The notes beneath the pieces are model-generated. The model was not told the origin of the DNA. It saw nothing but the letters and a program-made list of their open reading frames with translations, and made no database searches. Position numbers and translations under genes: made by a program. From contig NZ_CP058349.1 in NCBI RefSeq assembly GCF_013395055.1, forward strand, positions 1,364,001 to 1,428,000: a stretch of 64,000 bases of DNA, read 5' to 3'. Positions 32,610 through 39,168 of this stretch are shown piece by piece; the stretch's first letter is position 1, and each line of letters begins with the position of its first letter. Origin of the DNA: Pseudomonas sp. ABC1 (lineage in GTDB: Bacteria; Pseudomonadota; Gammaproteobacteria; Pseudomonadales; Pseudomonadaceae).

Positions 32610-33203
32610 TTATACCCATACAGCGATTAGCCTCTTGGCACGCCTAAATGATTGAGAAAAATTTAAAGAAATTTACCGCAGCAGTGTTTATCCTAACACT
32701 TATATTTCTGAAGCTTATAATCGGCCCTGTCACATGCAATAGTGGCTGGAAGTCATCATCTATTGGGCGTCAAGGCGCTTGCTCACATCACGGTGGGGTG
32801 GCCGGCTGGAAAGGTTCTTTGCCAATATTGCTAAGCGGAGCCGCAGCGTTTTGGTTCTATGTCACGTTTAGCCCAAAAGGCACTTCATCTAATGTAGCTA
32901 CTAGAATCCATCAAGCTCCCGCTGAATCAAATAATTCCCAACCAATAACATCACCAATTCCGAGAACACCCAGAACACCCAGAACACATAAAGATCAAAA
33001 AAAATGTCCAAAGTGTAACGCCCCCATGTCTTTAAGAACGGCAAAGAAAGGTAAAAACCCGGGCAGTAAGTTTTGGGGGTGCAAAAAATACCCACGATGC
33101 AAAGGCACTAGACCATATGTGCCGGAATAACGGGTATAACAACTGGTTCAAATCGTTCGCTTCGCTCAGTGGGACGGGCTAAAGCCCACCCCTTAACCAA
33201 ACA
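32610..33203 (+). mobile_element. Integron-type gene cassette 1
   Basis: Begins TTATACCC directly after G (32609) and ends within an attC-like site whose first nine bases, GGGTATAAC (33132-33140), are the reverse complement of GTTATACCC (32609-32617). This complementarity between cassette start and its own R'' box is the diagnostic feature of integron cassettes. One gene on the plus strand fills it. No integron integrase or preceding attC/attI is visible. Confidence 0.8.
32648..33130 (+). CDS. Membrane protein with C-terminal topoisomerase-type zinc ribbon (cassette gene)
   Basis: 160 residues. Helix 1 (AAVFILTLIFLKLIIGP) is followed by GWKSSSIGRQGACSHHGGVAG, a Cys/His-rich motif like DUF3761 domains, then helix 2 (LPILLSGAAAFWFYVTF), a Ser/Pro/Thr-rich linker, and a C4 zinc ribbon CPKCNAPMSLRTAKKG...FWGCKKYPRCKG like those at the end of topoisomerase I. 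AT-rich codons unlike the host. No clear Shine-Dalgarno before the ATG. Biological role unknown; it may bind DNA or RNA at the membrane. Confidence 0.75.
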   Translation: MIEKNLKKFTAAVFILTLIFLKLIIGPVTCNSGWKSSSIGRQGACSHHGGVAGWKGSLPILLSGAAAFWFYVTFSPKGTSSNVATRIHQAPAESNNSQPITSPIPRTPRTPRTHKDQKKCPKCNAPMSLRTAKKGKNPGSKFWGCKKYPRCKGTRPYVPE

Positions 33204-33209
33204 TTATAT
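33132..33209 (+). other. attC-like recombination site 1
   Basis: About 78 bp. R'' GGGTATAAC, L'' TGGTTCAA (33144-33151), central imperfect palindrome with GGGCTAAAGCCC, L' TTAACCA (33193-33199), R' ATTATAT. L'' pairs with L' except for one extra C, the extrahelical-base arrangement that sets attC strand choice. The first base of R' is A instead of the consensus G. The site is highly similar to attC-like site 2 over about 60 bp. Confidence 0.8.
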
Positions 33210-34207
33210 TTCAAGGAAAAATCGTGGGAAACATTCAAGTTGACATATCGCCACCAGCATATTGGCAAGACTTTGAGCTGCTCACACTAGACCTAGCAAA
33301 AACCAAGTGGACTGACGACTACGCCGAAAGAAACGGAAGACAAGGCCAGTCACAAGCTGGAGTTGATGTATACGGATACAATTATTCATCAAACGAGCAT
33401 ACTGGAATACAGTGCAAGCAAAGAAAAGTAAAACAAAAAGCCTTAAGCGTTACGCCTGCCAATACACTTAAAGCTGAAGAAGTTGATTCAGAAATAGAAT
33501 CAGCTAAAAAATTCAATCCAACCTTAGACAGATTTGTAATTGCAACCACAGGCCCTAGGGATGTCGACTTACAAGAGTATGTAAGGATAATAAATGAAGG
33601 AAATCTTCCGTTTAAGGTTTCTATCATGTTCTGGGACGACTATGTTGAATTCCTGAATAATCATCCGAAGCTATTGTACAGATATTACGAAGACGTACTT
33701 AAATTTCGAAGCACCTATAATGAGCTAGAGCATTTTTTACTTTTGCTTTCGATGGCGTTCGATAGACCGGCATTAAGAACCCCGTTCCATCTAGAAAGCA
33801 GAGCGACAGACTTCATATCTGCTATATCCGCGACACAGAATGCCGTTTCAACTGGCAGACTCATGGACAGAGACAACAGAATAATTGATCAGTGCAGGCT
33901 TCCAAAGCCGAAGCCAAAAGAACTGAAAAAAATATCCAGACTACTACAAAAAGCCAGAGACCTAGCTTCTGACTCTTTATCTAAAGGCTTGATTCGAGAG
34001 CACCCTACGGTTATTGAAATACTAGATCACAGCATTGTGTGTCAGCTCAACAGCCTCAGACATGAAGCGATTGACTTGCTAAATAAACTATTAAAAGAAA
34101 ACAACCTAGAGCCAGTCGAGTTCGGTGGTTTTTGAAATATAAAAACCGGTTCAAAATCGTTCGCTTCGCGCACTGGGACGGGCTAAAGCCCGCTCCTTAA
34201 CCAAACG
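33204..34207 (+). mobile_element. Integron-type gene cassette 2
   Basis: Begins TTATATTTC (33204-33212) immediately after site 1 and ends in attC-like site 2, whose first nine bases GAAATATAA (34134-34142) are its exact reverse complement. The single gene starts 12 bp inside and its stop overlaps site 2. Clearly more AT-rich than the chromosome. Confidence 0.82.
33224..34135 (+). CDS. Predicted PD-(D/E)XK-fold nuclease protein (cassette gene, possible defence function)
   Basis: 303 residues from GTG 33224, with AAGGA six nt upstream. The N-terminal 110 residues show an Mrr/restriction-endonuclease-like pattern: WQDFELLTLDLA (Glu18), QAGVDVYGYNY (Asp48) and GIQCKQRK (Gln63-x-Lys65), then LDRFVIATTGPRD. 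This is the E...D...QxK layout of type IV restriction-like nucleases. The remaining 190 residues are helical and unrecognised (ELEHFLLLLSMAFDRPALRT) and could be a sensor or oligomerisation part. No methylase or ATPase partner is encoded nearby. An anti-phage role is inference from fold and location. Confidence 0.65.
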   Translation: MGNIQVDISPPAYWQDFELLTLDLAKTKWTDDYAERNGRQGQSQAGVDVYGYNYSSNEHTGIQCKQRKVKQKALSVTPANTLKAEEVDSEIESAKKFNPTLDRFVIATTGPRDVDLQEYVRIINEGNLPFKVSIMFWDDYVEFLNNHPKLLYRYYEDVLKFRSTYNELEHFLLLLSMAFDRPALRTPFHLESRATDFISAISATQNAVSTGRLMDRDNRIIDQCRLPKPKPKELKKISRLLQKARDLASDSLSKGLIREHPTVIEILDHSIVCQLNSLRHEAIDLLNKLLKENNLEPVEFGGF

Positions 34208-34213
34208 TTAGCC
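34134..34213 (+). other. attC-like recombination site 2
   Basis: R'' GAAATATAA, L'' CGGTTCAAAA, central palindrome with GGGCTAAAGCCC, L' TTAACCA, R' GTTAGCC (34207-34213) matching GTTRRRY except at one base. The conserved AAC of R'' reads AAA, so this copy may be weak. After the G^TT cut point the prophage sequence resumes. Confidence 0.78.
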
Positions 34214-34762
34214 TCTATAATTAAGTCCAACTTGTGAACTGCAATTACGCCGTTCAATACTGCTTTCTTTGTGCGGCCAGCACGCTCTATCTTTCATACT
34301 TGGTGTTTGCTCAATGATCGTCACCTGCACCTTCTCTGCCAGTTTTTCCTGCTCTACTGGCTGGTAGCTCTCACGTAGGCTGAGCACGTTGTCAGCCCCT
34401 CTCGGGGTGTAGTTTTGATCATTGAAGACGGTCTGTTTTAGAGCGGGGCTGTCTGAGCCAGTGGGTTGCTCAGGTTGCTGCTGAGACATTGCGTCTCGCC
34501 TTGCCTGCTGATCTACGATCCGACCCCAGTCCTTGCTAGGCGCTGGTTCTGATCGGGTAATCTCGGCAACCGGTTTGGGTTTTGGTTGCTGATTGTTTGC
34601 AGCCAGGTTCTTTATGGTGTTCTGCATTAAGGCTTGGCCGCCCAGTGTGAGCGCGCCAAGGGTGATGACCATTCCTATCATCCCGACTACTACTGCCCCC
34701 ATGCTGCGTTTGCGCGGTTGGCTGGTTAGCCATTCCGGGGCGTCATCCCTGTCAGCCTTCAT
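34208..34762 (-). CDS. Single-pass membrane protein of the prophage, unknown function
   Basis: 184 residues from ATG 34762, with AAGGAG upstream. A cytosolic basic start (MKADRDDAPEWLTSQPRKR) precedes one membrane helix (MGAVVVGMIGMVITLGALTL) and a long Gln/Pro-rich extramembrane tail ending with two Cys (DRACWPHK, RRNCSSQ). The TAA stop is made from the TTA immediately adjoining the cassette insertion point, so the gene was not damaged. Not recognised; position corresponds to the accessory end of Pf prophages. Codon use is intermediate between host and cassettes. Confidence 0.65.
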   Translation of the reverse strand: MKADRDDAPEWLTSQPRKRSMGAVVVGMIGMVITLGALTLGGQALMQNTIKNLAANNQQPKPKPVAEITRSEPAPSKDWGRIVDQQARRDAMSQQQPEQPTGSDSPALKQTVFNDQNYTPRGADNVLSLRESYQPVEQEKLAEKVQVTIIEQTPSMKDRACWPHKESSIERRNCSSQVGLNYRG

Positions 34763-34819
34763 CCTTGAATCTCCTTTCCTTACGGGCGTACCAGCGCCTA
34801 GCTACTTCCTGGGTAATCG

Positions 34820-35092
34820 CTATCCCGCGTTTTGATCGGTCAAGTTTCGGTTGGCCTCGTCGTATGCGGGGCTGGTCTGTCCACTCTCGGGGGCAACCTT
34901 CCCGCTCGCCAGCCATAGGGCATAAGACGGGTACAGAAGCGTCAGAGCTTCTACTTCCTGCGTGCTGATCCTGGTTCGTTTGTCATAGCGGACAGTCCTC
35001 CACCGCGTTCCGCTGATTTCGGTCTTTTTCACCAGCTCGTCTAGCCCTGCCTTATCGACAAGAGCTCTAACGCGGTCATCAATTGATTCCAT
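34820..35092 (-). CDS. Pf-type prophage repressor-like DNA-binding protein
   Basis: 90 residues: MESIDDRVRALVDKAGLDEL, then KKTEISGTRWRTVRYDKRTR, a helix-turn-helix-like segment, and VEALTLLYPSYALWLASGK, a motif common to small phage repressors (including, as I recall, the Pf4 repressor). Leftward, divergent from the excisionase-like genes across a large dyad, exactly as in a phage immunity switch. Shine-Dalgarno weak. Confidence 0.7.
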   Translation of the reverse strand: MESIDDRVRALVDKAGLDELVKKTEISGTRWRTVRYDKRTRISTQEVEALTLLYPSYALWLASGKVAPESGQTSPAYDEANRNLTDQNAG

Positions 35093-35102
35093 AATGATCT
35101 AG

Positions 35103-35164
35103 TAATCTACGAATGTAATATACAAATAGCGCCCACCGTCGTTGTATATTACGACCGTAGGTTA
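35103..35164. promoter_or_regulatory. Operator dyad between repressor and rightward operon
   Basis: GTAATATACAA (35115-35125) and TTGTATATTAC (35142-35152) are perfect inverted 11-mers 16 bp apart. An outer pair, TAATCTACG (35103-35111) and CGTAGGTTA (35156-35164), is inverted with one mismatch about the same centre. The AT-rich arms contain TATA-like -10 sequences for both directions. Confidence 0.7.
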
Positions 35165-35239
35165 CGTAAGGCATCCGATGCGAGGCAGCCAAAACGTAGC
35201 GCAAACAAAGACCAACATAGTGCAACAAAGGCCACTGCG

Positions 35240-35458
35240 ATGGAAGGAATCCCCCTGACGCTGAAAGACCTTGTGAACCCGCCGCCGATGATGCCGTGGC
35301 GTGAATTCGCAAACTGGATACGCATGAGCAATGACCACGATACGGTCCGTGGATGGATGCGCAACGGCTACATCCCCCACAAGAAGGTCGGTCGTCTGGT
35401 AATGGTCAACGTTGCTTTGCTCACTCAGAAACTGCTTGAGCAGGAGTGGGAAGAATGA
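35240..35458 (+). CDS. Excisionase/MerR-like small DNA-binding protein, copy 1
   Basis: 72 residues. The pattern MPWREFANWIRMSNDHDTVR, GWMRNGYIPHKKVGRLVMVN then ALLTQKLL is the winged-helix form of phage excisionases (tryptophan, GxIP, VN spacing). First gene of the rightward operon after the operator dyad; an ATGA overlap couples it to the next gene. Similar in plan to the second small protein. Could act as Xis/activator (XisF-type in Pf phages). Confidence 0.65.
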   Translation: MEGIPLTLKDLVNPPPMMPWREFANWIRMSNDHDTVRGWMRNGYIPHKKVGRLVMVNVALLTQKLLEQEWEE

Positions 35459-35670
35459 AGAAGACAGACGAAAGCCTCGACCTATGCAGCGTGAAGACCT
35501 TTGCCGAGATAAGCGGCATCCCGGTCGAAGAGGTTGTGGAGTGGGTAGAGAACGGCACCATCCCCAGCGTGCGCTTCTCCGACTTCCGCATGGTCAACTT
35601 GGGCCAGCTCCGCGCCGACCTGCTCAGCGGCAAGAAGGAATTCAAAGAAGGGGATTACAGCCATGAATAG
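35455..35670 (+). CDS. Excisionase-like small DNA-binding protein, copy 2
   Basis: 71 residues, ATG in the ATGA overlap with copy 1 and preceded by AGGAG. Sequence SVKTFAEISGIPVEEVVEWV then ENGTIPSVRFSDFRMVN and LGQLRADLL repeats the W-x-x-x-G-x-IP and VN pattern of copy 1, so the two are distant paralogues. Probable regulator or excisionase of the element. Confidence 0.62.
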   Translation: MKKTDESLDLCSVKTFAEISGIPVEEVVEWVENGTIPSVRFSDFRMVNLGQLRADLLSGKKEFKEGDYSHE

Positions 35671-36049
35671 CCCCAATCCTATCTTGAATGCTTCGAATGC
35701 CATGGATTATGTCGGCCAGACTGTGTTGGTCGAACAGGTCTGGGATGATGTGCCGAAGCCTTTCTGGTCGTGCCTGCATATTGTCGGCGTGGTGCTGCCC
35801 ATTAGCGGCGTGTATGAGAACTCTTACTTCATGACCCTGCGGCTGGGCGGTCTTGATAAGTATCCCAACGAACTGTTCTTCGCGTGCATTCGTACGATCA
35901 GGGTGATGCGGTACCGCGACCGGCATGGTTCCGGCAACGTACTGGGCCGCATAGCCCTTCCTAACTCTGTAGGGTCAAGGGCCGCGCTCCCGGCTCGTCG
36001 GAACGGTCACGTTCCGGCGAACGGAAGCACGGGCGCAGCGCACCCTTGA
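35663..36049 (+). CDS. Small Pf-element protein of unknown function
   Basis: 128 residues; overlaps the previous stop by 8 nt. The first ~100 residues look like a real soluble protein (VGQTVLVEQVWDDVPKPFW; YFMTLRLGGLDKYPNELFFA). The last ~28 residues are translated from a long inverted repeat and are low complexity, so the original C-terminus may have been replaced by a deletion junction. Position corresponds to the small gene that follows xis in Pf phages. Confidence 0.6.
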   Translation: MNSPNPILNASNAMDYVGQTVLVEQVWDDVPKPFWSCLHIVGVVLPISGVYENSYFMTLRLGGLDKYPNELFFACIRTIRVMRYRDRHGSGNVLGRIALPNSVGSRAALPARRNGHVPANGSTGAAHP

Positions 36050-36050
36050 C
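35972..36050. repeat. Long imperfect inverted repeat (possible origin or packaging-type hairpin)
   Basis: GGGTCAAGGG (35972-35981) faces CCCTTGAC (36043-36050), and nested inside is a perfect hairpin CGGAACG-GTCA-CGTTCCG (35999-36016). Intermediate parts pair partially. It overlaps the end of the small gene upstream. Filamentous phages need such hairpins for strand origins and packaging, but no nick site is identified. Confidence 0.45.
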
Positions 36051-36506
36051 GCTACGCGATCATGAATAGCCTGCATGCGGGAGTGTGGGGTGGCTTCATC
36101 GCCCCACGCTCCCGAGCCCTCGGCGGCAAGAGTGGGATGACAAGGGCAAAGCCCTTGGTGTTGAACCACTCGCCACACCACTGCCCTCGATGTTCGCCGC
36201 TCCTCCCTGTGCGCCGTAGTCGCCTCTGGTTACTCCCTCCATCCCCTGAAACGCTGCCGCTCCTGCTGGCCCTCCTGTTCGCCCTGGGTATGTCCTTGTC
36301 CTGGGGTTCCCTAGTGGCCGGCGGTGGTGATCCAGGAAGCACCTCTCCCATCGGTTGGATGGATGGCGAAGACGGGAGCGGGCGCGGCGGTGGGTAGGTA
36401 GCGAGGGACGAGCGACTTGCGCGGCGGCGCGCCCGTGACGTCCCTGTAGCACGTCAGATAAATCCAAATCGAATTGGTAAGTAATGCCCAGTAATGGAGC
36501 CAGAAA
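36051..36506. other. Region replacing the Pf morphogenesis block, no convincing gene
   Basis: About 455 bp, GC-rich. A plus-strand frame (36062-36397, 111 codons) has one hydrophobic stretch (TLPLLLALLFALGMSLSW) followed by a Gly/Asp-rich end, but its start and first half look non-coding and no Shine-Dalgarno is clear. Inverted repeats such as GGCGGCGCGCC near 36423 occur. Likely intergenic/origin region or a relic of deleted coat genes. Confidence 0.45.
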
Positions 36507-37784
36507 ATGACAGTTAAGAATTTTGTTCGTCTTGGACTCAACGGTGAAGACTGCGCTCAAGGCCGAATTTTCGTTGATCCGGGCACCGGTCGGATTGTCG
36601 ATCTGTCGAAGGCGCGACTTCTGCGTTGCGGTGTGGACACCGTCCGCCAGTTGTACCGGGGAATGATCCAGCCGGGCATCATGTGCCTATTCGAGACGCC
36701 GGGGGCCATCGTTGAGTTTGCTGGCCAGCGTTGGCACTCGGGGCGAGTCAGTAAGGACTCTGGCTATCAGTACAAGCTGCAAAACGCCGATCTTGGTTTC
36801 GTCCTGCTCATCAAGAATTTCAATGCCAAAATCGAGAACATCGGGCCGCATCTGAAAATTGAGGTATCGCCTCATGCCATCGACGCATTTTCGCCTGAAC
36901 GCCTGCAAGAGCGTCTGGACTACTACGCCAGCCATGTGCTGACCAACGTCGAGCGGAATCAGTGTGCTGTCCACCTTGCCCTTGACCTGCAGGGTTGGAC
37001 GCCACCGTCTGATTTGGTCGCTCGCATGCACTGTCGTGCACGTTCAGCCCGCGATATTTCAGGTATCAAGGAGATCCAGTGGACGCTGGAGTCTGCTACA
37101 TACGGTAAGGGGCAATCCTTCCTTTTCGGCTCGGCTGGCGGTGTACAGCTTGCCATCTACAACAAGACTGAGCAGGCCCGTGCTGTCGATAAGCTCGACT
37201 ACTGGGAAACCGTCTGGAAGCGCCGTGATAGCTTCGATGAGGCAGACCCGGAGAACTACGACCCCGCACACGATGTATGGCGTATTGAGCTGCGTTACCA
37301 CCACTCGGTCATCCAGCAATTTGCATCTGGCTCCTTTGATCTGCACACCGGCCAGACCATTGAGACGAACAGCTACTCGTCCTTTGCTCCGCACCTTGAT
37401 GGCTTATGGCGTTACGGCCTGCGCCAGTTCAAGTTGTTGATCCGTCCCGGCTACTACGAACCTATCTGGACGCTGATTCGTGACGATGTGCGTGTCGATA
37501 TTCCTGTGGACTCCTTGCTTGATGAAACTGAATACCGGCGCAGCTACAAGACATCCCGGGGGTTCTCAGGGAAGAACGTCGAGCTGTTCCTGGGAAACTT
37601 CATTAGCCTGCTGGCACGGGAGCGGGTGGGCGCAAAAAAGGCTTTCCACCGGCTAAAAGAATGGGAATGTTGGCCGGTCATTCGCGATCACTACGCCGCA
37701 AAAGATATGAGTGAGGGTGCGTTATACAAGCACATCAAGAACATCCTGGAAGAGCGGCATGTGAGGTGGGGTAGAGCCGTCTAA
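36507..37784 (+). CDS. Filamentous-phage-type replication initiation protein
   Basis: 425 residues, GGAG before the ATG. Segments such as FVRLGLNGEDCAQGRIFVDP, SARDISGIKEIQWTLESATY and WRIELRYHHSVIQQFASGSF resemble the Rep of Pf1/Pf4-type inoviruses (rolling-circle initiators, as I recall them). It overlaps the integrase start by one base (TAATG), the Pf rep-int arrangement. Conserved His/Tyr catalytic residues were not located with certainty. Should drive rolling-circle replication of the excised circle. Confidence 0.78.
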   Translation: MTVKNFVRLGLNGEDCAQGRIFVDPGTGRIVDLSKARLLRCGVDTVRQLYRGMIQPGIMCLFETPGAIVEFAGQRWHSGRVSKDSGYQYKLQNADLGFVLLIKNFNAKIENIGPHLKIEVSPHAIDAFSPERLQERLDYYASHVLTNVERNQCAVHLALDLQGWTPPSDLVARMHCRARSARDISGIKEIQWTLESATYGKGQSFLFGSAGGVQLAIYNKTEQARAVDKLDYWETVWKRRDSFDEADPENYDPAHDVWRIELRYHHSVIQQFASGSFDLHTGQTIETNSYSSFAPHLDGLWRYGLRQFKLLIRPGYYEPIWTLIRDDVRVDIPVDSLLDETEYRRSYKTSRGFSGKNVELFLGNFISLLARERVGAKKAFHRLKEWECWPVIRDHYAAKDMSEGALYKHIKNILEERHVRWGRAV

Positions 37785-38803
37785 TGGCCATCGTCCAACA
37801 GACTGACGGGCGCTGGAAGGTGGATGTTGAGCCTATCAAGGGCAAACGCTTCCGTAAGACGTTCAAGACCAAGGGTGAAGCCCAGCGCTTCGAGGCAACC
37901 TGCAGGGCCAAGGTCATCAACATACCCGAGTGGTCCCCTACTCCAAAGGATCGCCGCAAGCTCTCCCAACTCATTGATCGCTGGGCCACTCTGCACGCCC
38001 ATACCCTGAGTGATGGTGAGGCCCGGCGCCGCTTGCTGGACGCCCTAGTCAAAGAGCTAGGTGATCCGGTGGCCATCAATATGACTGGCAACGAATATGC
38101 CGAGTATAGAACGCAAGCCATCAAAGCCGGTGCCAATCCAAAAACCCTCAACAACCGCCTGGGCTACCTGCGTTCGGTGTTCAACGTGCTGCATCAGTTA
38201 GGGGAAATCGACTACTCCAACCCGCTGGCACGTGTCCGCCCTCTCCGCCTGCAGGAAAAGGAATTGACCTACCTGGCTGACGACCAAATAGAGATCCTGT
38301 TCAGCACCATTCATAGCTATTGCCGGACGCCTCACGTCGCAATGATCGCAGCGATCTGCTTGGCCACAGGCGCCCGCTGGGGTGAAGCTCAGGCACTGAC
38401 ACCGGACAAGGTACGCAACCAGCTGGTTACGTTCATAAACACCAAAGGTAAGCGCGTTCGCTCGATCCCCATCGCCCTGGAACTAGAGCAACAGATACAC
38501 CGGCACTTCAAGTTGCACGGCCAGTTCAGCAAATGCCTTAACAGCTTCGATAAGGCGCTGGCTGAGTCTCGCTTGCCTGTTCCTGATGGCCAGTCATCGC
38601 ACGTACTGCGACATACCTTCGCAAGTCGATTCGTAATGAACGGCGGGAATATCCTGACGCTGCAGAAGGTCCTGGGCCATACCACTTTGGCCATGACCAT
38701 GCGCTATACGCACTTGGCGCCGGATCACCTGCAGGATGCTGTAAAGCTTGGGCCTGTTACTGACTATCAGCACTTCCTGACGATAATCACCCCGACCAGA
38801 TGA
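37784..38803 (+). CDS. int: Tyrosine recombinase / phage integrase (Pf type)
   Basis: 339 residues with all catalytic residues: Arg198 in TGARWGEAQ, His273-x-x-Arg276 in HVLRHTFASRF, the second His in LGHTTLAMT and nucleophile Tyr308 in MRYTHLAPDH. An arm-binding-like N-terminus (RWKVDVEPIKGKRFRKTFKT) precedes a core-binding domain. Responsible for integration at the tRNA-Ser 3' end. It is a phage-type integrase rather than an integron IntI: no IntI-specific insert is apparent. Confidence 0.93.
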   Translation: MAIVQQTDGRWKVDVEPIKGKRFRKTFKTKGEAQRFEATCRAKVINIPEWSPTPKDRRKLSQLIDRWATLHAHTLSDGEARRRLLDALVKELGDPVAINMTGNEYAEYRTQAIKAGANPKTLNNRLGYLRSVFNVLHQLGEIDYSNPLARVRPLRLQEKELTYLADDQIEILFSTIHSYCRTPHVAMIAAICLATGARWGEAQALTPDKVRNQLVTFINTKGKRVRSIPIALELEQQIHRHFKLHGQFSKCLNSFDKALAESRLPVPDGQSSHVLRHTFASRFVMNGGNILTLQKVLGHTTLAMTMRYTHLAPDHLQDAVKLGPVTDYQHFLTIITPTR

Positions 38804-38840
38804 GTGCTTTCCTGTGCCATGAGCTTGGCTTAAGATACAC

Positions 38841-38860
38841 ACAACGTATATACATTGTAT
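38841..38860. promoter_or_regulatory. Palindromic operator/promoter of the toxin-antitoxin pair
   Basis: ACAACGTAT and ATACATTGT form an 18-bp palindrome with one mismatched pair, overlapped by a second dyad ATACA-T-TGTAT (38850-38860), 30 bp before the antitoxin ATG. ParD-type antitoxins commonly autoregulate through such sites. Confidence 0.5.
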
Positions 38861-38889
38861 GTATAGCCAAATATACGAGGTGACTCACC

Positions 38890-39168
38890 ATGGCCAAAGA
38901 AGCCGTTTTCAACCTGAAACTTGAACCCGAACTGCGCGAAGGATTTATGGCAGCCGCTCAAGCCGTTCATCTGCCGGCCTCCCAGGTAATGCGAGACCTC
39001 ATGCGCGACTTCATCCGCCAGCAACGTCAAGCCAAGGAACATGATGAGTTTGTGCAACGCAAAGTCGCTGTTGCCAGAGCATCGGTAAAAGCCGGTCGTG
39101 GCCGATCCAATGACGATGTTGAAACTGAGTTTGCTGCTCGCCGTGCTAAGGCCCTGGGCCAAGAATGA
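38890..39168 (+). CDS. ParD/RHH-type antitoxin (PfiA-like)
   Basis: 92 residues, GAGGTGA upstream. N-terminal strand VFNLKLEPELREGFMAAAQA followed by LPASQVMRDLMRDFIRQQ fits a ribbon-helix-helix fold, and a charged helical C-terminus wraps the toxin (GRSNDDVETEFAARRAKAL). Overlaps the toxin by ATGA. Matches in position the PfiA antitoxin located after int in Pf prophages, which stabilises the element and helps superinfection immunity. Confidence 0.82.
   Translation: MAKEAVFNLKLEPELREGFMAAAQAVHLPASQVMRDLMRDFIRQQRQAKEHDEFVQRKVAVARASVKAGRGRSNDDVETEFAARRAKALGQE

Noticed and set aside
36062..36397. Possible 111-residue protein with one hydrophobic segment (coat-like?)
   Set aside because: No ribosome-binding site, non-protein-like first half, overlaps open frames on the other strand; kept only as part of the intergenic description.
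37784..38803. Integron integrase that could explain the cassettes
   Set aside because: It is a phage-type tyrosine recombinase in the Pf rep-int arrangement, adjacent to the tRNA att site, without an evident IntI-specific insert.
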